From assembly GCA_907163345.1 (NCBI GenBank), contig CAJQUN010000035.1:5887973-5951972 (forward strand): 64,000 nt of DNA, given 5' to 3'. Below the pieces are notes generated by a model. The model was not told the origin of the DNA. It was given only the letters and a program-made list of their open reading frames with translations, and did not search any database. Position 1 is the first letter of the stretch. Each line of letters begins with the position of its first letter. The translations under genes and the position numbers were made by a program. The DNA is from Haberlea rhodopensis (taxonomy: Eukaryota; Streptophyta; Magnoliopsida; Lamiales; Gesneriaceae). Positions 58,601 through 64,000 of the stretch are shown here, piece after piece.

Positions 58601-61531
58601 ATTTACCTCCACTTTTGACTGTTTCTTCCTATACTCCAGCTACGCATACACAGCCCCTCTCATCTTCTTCCTCACCTCCACAGTTTCCACGTCACGGCCA
58701 ATCCACGGCATGGGGAGAATCGTTACCACCTTCCCTTTGCACTTCTCACGGAATAAATCTTCGACCAAGGAACAAGAGCCTGAAATGGACCTTCTATAGA
58801 TAGCCATCCTTCCAACTCGAATTCTGCGTCAAATGAGGACAACTGACCTTGATAATGATTTATGCGATATTCCTGATATTGACATACCGATAGCATTGAG
58901 AAAAGGGACACAGTCTTGTACAGAACATTCATTGACCAAATTTGTGTCATATGAACACTTATCATCTTCTATTAAAGCCTTGGTAACTAATTTCTCAAAT
59001 ACCAAGATCCCTACCACGATACAAGAAGCCTGGATAGATCCAAACTGGAAAAATGCTATTCGAGAAGAAATGAGAGCACTTGAATCTAATGGCACATGGG
59101 TAATCATTCAGAGACCAAAGGAAAAGACACCAGTTGGGCGTAAGTGGGTCTTCACCGTTAAATACAAGGCTGATTGGTCAATTGAACGATACAAAGCAAG
59201 GTCAGTAGCAAAGGGCTAACACAAACATATGGTATTGATTACCAAGAAACCTTTGCACCAGTTGCCAAGATTAATACAGTAAGTGTTTTATTGTCAGTAG
59301 CAGCAAATCTGGATTGGCTTCTCCATCAGCTGGACGTAAAGAATGCATTTTTGAATGGGGATCTTGAAGATGACGTATACATGACATTACCACCCGGGTT
59401 TGATGAGGAAAGAAAGAGGGATAAGGTGTGCAGATTAAAGAAGACATTGCACGGACTAAAACAATCTCCACGAGCTTGGTTTGATGGTTTACTAAGGCAG
59501 TCTTGAAACTTGAATACCATCAGATCAAAACTGATCATACCTTTCTTTATAGACATAAAAATGAAAAAAAAAACTCTTATTTTTATCTATGTAGATGATA
59601 TTATACTTACAGGTGATGATCAAGAAGAGATGGACAGATTGAAAGGAAAGCTTGCAGGAGAATTTAAAATGAAAGTTCTTGGAAAGTTAAGGTATTTTCT
59701 TGGTATGAAAGTAGCGACGAATAAATCCGGAATTTCTGTTTCTCAACGAATGTATGCGATAGATCTTATGAAAGAAACATGAATGCATGGGTGCAAACCA
59801 GTTGATATTCTTATGGATCCTAATGTGAAATTAGGCGAAACTATGAGCACTAATCTGGTAGATAAAAGAAGATATCAAACGACTAGTCGGGAAACTGATT
59901 TACCTCTCTCATACTAGACTGGATATAGCTTTTCCAGTCAGCTGTATAAGTCAGTTCATGCATGCTCCATCGGAAGAACACATGTTGGCAGTCTATCGAA
60001 TATTAAGATACTTGAAAGGGGCACCAGGGAAAGGCCTATTTTTTAGAAAAACTGATATGAGAGATCTTGAAATTTTTACTGATGATGATTGAGCAGGCTC
60101 ATAAGTGACAGAAGATCTACATCAGGTTATTACTCTTTTGTGTAGGGTAATTTGGTGACTTGGAAAAGTAAGAAACAACCATTTGTAGCAAGAAACAATG
60201 CTGAAGCTGAATTAAGATCAGTTGCTCCTGGTGTTTGTGAAGCCTTGTGGTAAAAAAATGATGCTTGAAGAATTTAAGTTACCTGTAACAATGCCACTAA
60301 AATTACTGTGTGACAATAAAGCTGCGAGAGATATTTCACACAATCCAGTACATCATGATCGAACAAAACATGTGGAAGTAGATCGACATTTCACTAAAGA
60401 AAAGATAAACGAACTATCAGAATTGACTATATTCCAACATCAGAACAGACTGCTGATATATTGACTAAAGGCTTGTTTAGACCCATGTTTGAAAAATTTA
60501 TAGACAAGCTGGGAATGCACAATTTGTACACTTCAGCTTGATGGGGAGTGTTGATAGAGATTGAGAAGATCAAAGTCTATCTTTTAGATTGTGTTATATT
60601 TTCTTTCTTTAACTAAAGATTTGATTTGTTTAGATTTGTTTCCTTATTTTTAGATTAGTAGTCTTCTATATAAAGAAGACACCAAGATTGTATATTTTTA
60701 TGATTATGAAACATAATAAGAGCATTATCTCTCCATATTTTCTTCTTTTTCACCTTTAGTACATCTTATGCTTCTAATTCCACCTCCTCGAAGGCCTTAA
60801 AAAAAATACTTTGTTGAATCCTCTCGTGGCCCTGTCAATTGGAATAATTGGATGGATGAAATGTTTGATGATCCAGAAATGAATTCATTTGTGATGGCTC
60901 AATGGGATAAAGAATATCAGGAACATCATGGTCTTGAAGAGTCAAAGGAACATCGATGCTCGGATAGTGATGGTGAGGAGGAGGCTATGGTTGCTCCACA
61001 TGCACCACCTAGGGCCACCAAGCCATACAACCTAAGGGTTAGACATCAAAAAATTGATTCACTTTAATCCGTGGTAACATTACTATTGGTCATTTTGGTT
61101 GTCATATTTGATGTTGTGGTCTTATGCATAAGTGTTATTGCACTTGATAGTGCACCTTAAATTTTACATTTCTAGGAGGTTTTGGCCTACTCGCCCTACT
61201 ATGTAATGTTTCCAAATGCTATAAAAGAAGTGACAAAAAAAAAACAGAAGAAGAAGGCTTGGTCATATCTTCTTGTTTACTAGAGATGTACAATAACCCA
61301 GTACTTCAGTTAAACTAAAAAGGAACCAATGTTGCACGTACCGTTGGTTGATGTGTCTGCCAAGCAGATATTAAACAGCATTCCAGCTTTGGATTTAGGA
61401 GAAACAATTAATGGAAAGAATCTTGAAACTGGTCTGTCATCACCTTTGCCAGTATGAGCAAAGCAATCTTGAAGATCCAACCAAGCATCATGAACGGTAA
61501 GCGAAGCTTTCACCTGGGACTGCATTATAAC
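52671..61531 (-). CDS. TRS130: TRAPPII complex subunit TRS130/CLUB-like, last four exons
   Basis: Minus-strand exons 61531-61342, 53620-53322, 53024-52934 and 52846-52671 (stop at 52671-52673) join in frame to about 251 C-terminal residues. Conserved blocks: VKASLTVHDAWLDLQD and SPKSKAGMLF in the first; RPDSILNIRYK, LTLQRPVLGPCLAVGFLPLP and SSGLRVGQL in the second; NPENWMVAGRKSG in the third; PLVAGYVCPPQLGLPNVDE and GPHLVCVLPPALSSSFC in the last. The full family protein is about 1,250 aa, so most exons lie right of the window or are lost. The subunit acts in TRAPPII, tethering vesicles at the trans-Golgi and early endosome, required for cell-plate formation. Phases agree: exon 1 ends with one base (G) completed by AT of exon 2. 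The last intron starts GC, not GT. The 7.7-kb first intron holds several transposons. It could be a decayed copy if upstream exons are missing. Confidence 0.85.
52847..52933 (-). other. GC-AG intron in the TRS130-like gene
   Basis: 87 bp. The donor reads AACAAG/GCATCT and the acceptor TTCTTCAG/GTTCC on the minus strand. Splicing here restores the family sequence KQG-SRIVVSI. No GT donor fits the frame nearby; retention would keep the frame open but add about 29 unrelated hydrophobic residues. Confidence 0.75.
53621..54335. other. TRS130 intron, 3' part; no gene
   Basis: AT-rich intron sequence. Between 54115 and 54330 there is possibly more of the retroelement debris seen at 55399 and 60764, but no recognisable domain. 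Confidence 0.4.
54340..55398 (-). mobile_element. hAT transposon fragment with BED zinc finger
   Basis: The minus strand starts TAGGGCTGCTTACCGGGCC, a hAT-type terminal sequence, followed by a GC-rich subterminal region of CCGGAACCGG repeats (55398-55195) and two perfect hairpins. ATG at about 54877 opens MASSSSSGAGRSRSRSRG; an in-frame stop precedes a Gln/Asn/Pro-rich part. Then CKLCKIQYSYKAGGSSGGTG and HLVKKHN form a BED-type C2H2 finger (about 54520-54420). The DDE transposase core is absent. The left end is not defined. Confidence 0.7.
55045..55146. repeat. Two adjacent perfect hairpins in the hAT fragment
   Basis: Hairpin 1: GTTAACGTTGGCAACGGCT (55045-55063), loop AAG, exact complement at 55067-55085. 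Hairpin 2: GTTGAAGGCAACGTTAACA (55107-55125), loop AA, exact complement at 55128-55146. Stems are 19 bp each. Confidence 0.95.
55399..55945 (+). other. Possible retroelement debris split by Copia F, left part
   Basis: An open stretch at 55452-55847 (131 aa, DNPQPNFNISSEPNLSKIDF at its start) is Ser/Pro/Leu-rich with no domain I recognise. Together with 60764-61244, which ends in a poly-A run, it may be a non-LTR element on the plus strand. This is inference. Confidence 0.3.
55946..56133 (+). repeat. 5' LTR of Copia F
   Basis: About 190 bp, begins TGTTGATAAAGATTGAG and ends at the PBS. Diverged from the 3' copy by substitutions and a short deletion. Confidence 0.8.
56187..57536 (+). pseudogene. 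Copia F gag and protease
   Basis: ATG 56187 (MAKTSFSRVFDGSTMKTSST) opens a UBN2-type gag (LQMTNHKLTGRNFLQWSRSI, DIWDAVSLAYSDLEDSSHV). A stop at 56742-56744 separates it from AELHRDLDEVRGRILGLTPL, the zinc finger WCERCKRHYHTVDTC and the protease motif SWIIDSGASNHISS (catalytic D-S-G). It ends at 57536 before the GAG-pre-integrase block. Confidence 0.9.
57537..60475 (+). pseudogene. Copia F integrase, RT and RNase H
   Basis: GAG-pre-integrase MLLHFRLGHPNFAYLKRWF with FQCKICQLSKH; integrase VLSDVWGP, then CTDNGSE and a damaged NGTSEHKNRHLLEVARSLLF. RT: GRKWVFTVKYKADWSIERYK, a stop after VAKG (59217), QLDVKNAFLNGDLEDDVYMT, LHGLKQSPRAWFD, YVDDIILTGDD. RNase H: LLCDNKAARDISHNPVHHDR and TKHVEVDRHF. 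At least seven frame changes or stops. Confidence 0.9.
60549..60758 (+). repeat. 3' LTR of Copia F
   Basis: About 200 bp beginning TGTTGATAGAGATTGAG directly after the polypurine tract. The end is uncertain by up to 8 bases. Confidence 0.75.
60764..61244 (+). other. Possible retroelement debris, right part, with poly-A end
   Basis: An open stretch ending at 61067 (MDEMFDDPEMNSFVMAQWDK, acidic, then RATKPYNLRVRHQ) has no domain I recognise. About 170 bp later there is a run of 10 A (61235-61244). The poly-A end and plus orientation fit a non-LTR retroelement, but no RT is present. Confidence 0.3.
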
Positions 61532-62118
61532 CTGCACAAAAAGCCAAAACTTGGGAGAACACGGAAGATACATTTTTTCACAACCCTTATTATACAAGTC
61601 AATCAAAAAACTAGACTTCAGCCACAGTTTTGAAGGTTAAATCTTACCTGGTTGTGCCAAAGACAAGAAGAAATTAAAACCAAAGACCAGATGATGTAAG
61701 ATCAGTTCCACGCTGCAGTTCAACCAGACCTAGGCCGAGAGAACCATGGTCCCTTGCAATATTTTAATTCTCCATGACTTGAGGAACTCGTTACAGGTTT
61801 AATTTCTTAAGTCTATGTGATGATATTGCCTCCAATATAAGAAATGAGAACTGGATTGATTATGCTTTTTCTTCTGCTTATATAATCCAAGTTTCGTTTC
61901 GGTATATGAAGGTGGCTAGTTCTCTAAGGAGCTTGACTAAGGAGCTGCATCTCAGTTATTTATAGACATATCAGTAAGAATGAGGTTCCTAGCTGAATAG
62001 AGTTTCCTAGCTGAATAGATGATTCAGTAGTTTCACTTTGGAAGGGATATTTTGCATGATTTTAGCATAAATATTCTGGTTATGTTTATAAGCCCGAGAA
62101 CCACAAATGAAATGTACT
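61532..62118. other. Upstream intron(s) of the TRS130-like gene
   Basis: No confidently recognised exon. On the minus strand a frame reading GSLGLGLVELQRGTDLTSSG at about 61745-61690 and a CAG/GTAAGA donor at about 61650 may be part of an upstream exon, but they cannot be joined without a stop. Confidence 0.35.
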
Positions 62119-62354
62119 TGTTGGAAATAGTTAGATAATATTGTAATTGATTTGATAGGATCCTGTAGATATTGTTTAGAATCATAGGATTCTTTATTGT
62201 AAATATTTTATTCTTATCTAGATTAGGAAAGCAATATTGTAGTTAGGTAGTTACCTTATTTTGTAATTATGCTCACCTATTTATGGGTGATAACTCTTAG
62301 TTGATGAATAAGAGAAAATGAGAATCCATTTATTCTCAACTCTGTTTTCCGCCA
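62119..62354 (+). repeat. 5' LTR of Copia G
   Basis: 236 bp with TG...CA ends, three bases before the PBS. Confidence 0.9.
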
Positions 62355-62417
62355 ATATGGTATCAGAGCCAAAGAGTTAAGCGTGAGTTTAAACCCTAGC
62401 CGCTGTCCGAGAGCTCC

Positions 62418-63324
62418 ATGAAAAAATCTGAACCTTCTTTTCCCAATTTTTACAATCCCCAACCTGTCCAAATCACAAACATCAAATTAAATTGTGATAA
62501 TTTCTTGCGTTGGTTCCAATCCATCCGCATGTATATTCGAGGCCGAGGTAAATTGGGGTATTTAACTGGCGAAAAAACTGAACCAGACACCAAGGATCCA
62601 TCGTGCGTGATCTGGGACGCCGAGAACTCGATGGTAATGACATGGCTTTTCAATTCCATGGAAGAAGATATCAGTTCCAATTATTTATGATACACGACTG
62701 CCAAAGAATTATGGGACAATGTCAATCAAATGTATTCGGACTTGGGTAATTAGTCCCAAATCTATGAATTGACAATCAAAATTGGTGAAATACGTCAGGG
62801 GACGATACCATCACCAAATACTTTAATTCTCTCAAGCGTCTGTGGCAAGATTTGGATCTATTCAACGATTATGAATGGAAATCACTTGAGGATTGCAAAC
62901 ATTACAAAAAGCAGGTTGAAGATCGTATATACAAATTTTTGGCCGGCCTCAATATCGAGTTTGATGAAGTTCGAGGTAGGATCATTGGATGTCAACCTCT
63001 TCCACCCATCGGCGAAGTGTTCTCCGGGAAGAAAGTCGAAGGGGTGTGATGCTTGGAGAAAAGGAGATTGTTACTTCAATTGAAAATTCTGCCTTAACTG
63101 TGTCCAATCCTATTGCCAACAAGACATTCCATCAGCGAACACAACCTGACAAGTCTGCCATACGGTGTGAAGTTTGTCACAAACCGAATCACACCCAAGC
63201 AACTTATTGGAGGATTCATGGAAAACCTGCGAATTGGAAGAACAAGAAGCCAATACAGGGAGCCTCCCATGCTTATGAGGCCGAGACAAGTCCATTCTCC
63301 AAGAAGCAGATGGATATCTTCTAA
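62418..63324 (+). pseudogene. Copia G gag remnant
   Basis: ATG 62418 (MKKSEPSFPNFYNPQPVQIT) with LNCDNFLRWFQSIRMYIRGR and IWDAENSMVMTWLFNSMEED, then a stop after SSNYL (62688-62690). Later pieces: CKHYKKQVEDRIYKFLAGLN, EVRGRIIGCQPLPPIGEVF and the finger CEVCHKPNHTQATYWRIHGK (CX2CX4HX4 with the last Cys replaced by Y). Several frame changes. Confidence 0.85.
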
Positions 63325-63326
63325 AA

Positions 63327-64000
63327 TTGCTAAAGTCCAATGCAATATCCGGTACTCCTAATAGTGCACTTGCACAAACAGGTAGCAAATTCCGTGCCTT
63401 ATCTTGTACTCAATCATCAGCTCCTTGGATCATTGATTCCGGAGCATCAGACCACATAACGTTTATCTTCGACCTATCTCATGATTACTCATGCACAATC
63501 AATCCCGAAAATGTTCGAATTGCTGATGGGAGTTTTACTCCTATCACCGGCAAAAGTTGTATAAAAATTTCAAATAAAATCACCCTTCAATCGGTCCTTC
63601 ATGTCCCGAAATTAGCTTGCCATTTGTTATCAGTAAGTAAAATTTCTAAGGACTCTAATTGTTGTGTTGTTTTCTTTGATTCTCACTGTGAATTTCAAGA
63701 CCGGAACTCGGGGAAGACGATTGGCAATGCTATGATGGTCAATGGTCTCTATTATTTAGAAGATGTTTTATCGAGAATAAAAGTACTCATGGCTTCAGTG
63801 GTAGCGTGTGTTCTATCACTGCCCGTGAAAAAATAATGCTTTGGCATCTTAGACTAGGACACCCTAGTTTCTCCTATCTAAAACATTTATTCCCCGAGTT
63901 ATTTAAACATTTGGATATTTTATTTATTCTTTTCAATGTGAAAGTTGTTTACTATCAAAAAGCCGAAGGGCCACATATTTGTCCAAACCTTATCACGCAT
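63327..64000 (+). pseudogene. Copia G protease and GAG-pre-integrase start
   Basis: Protease APWIIDSGASDHITF (catalytic D-S-G), then LHVPKLACHLLSVSKISKDS. After a stop at 63834-63836, GAG-pre-integrase EKIMLWHLRLGHPSFSYLKH and CESCLLSKSRRATY continue to the window edge. Confidence 0.85.

Larger units (their letters stand above)
55946..60758 (+). mobile_element. Copia F: degenerate Ty1/copia element in a TRS130 intron
   Basis: 5' LTR 55946 to about 56133 and 3' LTR from 60549 share long identical stretches (TTTTCTTTCTTTAACTAAAG). PBS TGGTATCAGAG at 56134-56144, polypurine GATGGGGAG before the 3' LTR. GTACA occurs at 55941-55945 and 60759-60763 as the likely TSD, leaving about 8 unexplained bases (CACCTTTA) at the 3' LTR end. 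It is inserted antisense to the host gene, entirely within an intron. Confidence 0.8.
62119..64000 (+). mobile_element. Copia G: Ty1/copia element, 5' part, runs off the window
   Basis: 5' LTR 62119-62354 (TGTTGG...CCGCCA, 236 bp), PBS TGGTATCAGAGCC at 62358-62370, then gag, protease and GAG-pre-integrase in broken frames. Flank GTACT (62114-62118) should be one TSD copy. Same orientation as Copia F, antisense to TRS130, and possibly in another intron of it. Confidence 0.85.

Noticed and set aside
61650..61800. Possible further upstream TRS130 exon
   Set aside because: A GTAAGA donor and a readable stretch exist, but every join to the exon at 61531 crosses an in-frame stop; not enough to annotate.

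Overview
This window is nuclear DNA of a flowering plant, and most of it is retrotransposons nested inside one another. The host genes that can be read are a light-harvesting protein of photosystem II (LHCB3, three exons, intact), the last four exons of a TRAPPII tethering subunit (TRS130/CLUB-like), a decayed tail of a class VIII myosin, and one tRNA-Gln(CUG). As I recall, the closest Arabidopsis relatives of LHCB3, a class VIII myosin and TRS130 lie near each other on chromosome 5 (around At5g54270 to At5g54440). The right third would then be a eudicot microsyntenic block inflated by insertions. Two large accessory retrotransposon ORFs resemble predicted proteins I associate with Lamiales (asterids). 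That assignment is inference.

Left two thirds (1-43,330): one nest at least four levels deep, resolved from target-site duplications (TSDs), primer-binding sites (PBSs) and rejoined reading frames. The oldest layer is Copia B (plus strand, 27,686-43,330). Copia A (minus, from before base 1 to 27,685) sits in B's gag. Copia C (minus, 4,031-22,878, TSD CAATC) sits in A's leader. A non-autonomous Athila-like Gypsy element D (minus, 12,487-20,486, TSD GTTTT) sits in C's gag. B was also hit by a hAT MITE (28,398-28,830), an Athila-type solo LTR (30,049-32,069), a Tekay-type chromovirus (32,578-39,588) and a solo LTR of that chromovirus family (40,836-42,746). A also carries a solo LTR of family X (23,471-26,158), and C carries an Athila-type LTR (8,613-9,942).

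Right third (43,330-64,000): LHCB3 (44,924-45,902, plus) follows a GATA/CCAAT-rich promoter and two tRNA-like repeats. The myosin VIII remnant (minus) is interrupted by a hAT MITE that itself holds a second X-family solo LTR (47,011-49,024). The tRNA-Gln gene is at 51,195-51,266. TRS130 (minus) has a 7.7-kb intron filled by a hAT fragment, poly-A-tailed retroelement debris and Copia F (55,946-60,758). A further Copia, G, begins at 62,119 and runs off the right edge.

No retrotransposon here has an intact polyprotein; all carry stops or frameshifts. The most unusual signal is a shared architecture of CGATCGATCG palindromes. They come in pairs whose starts lie 21-22 bp apart, four pairs per LTR, in two unrelated LTR families (X and Athila-like D), with two more pairs inside D.
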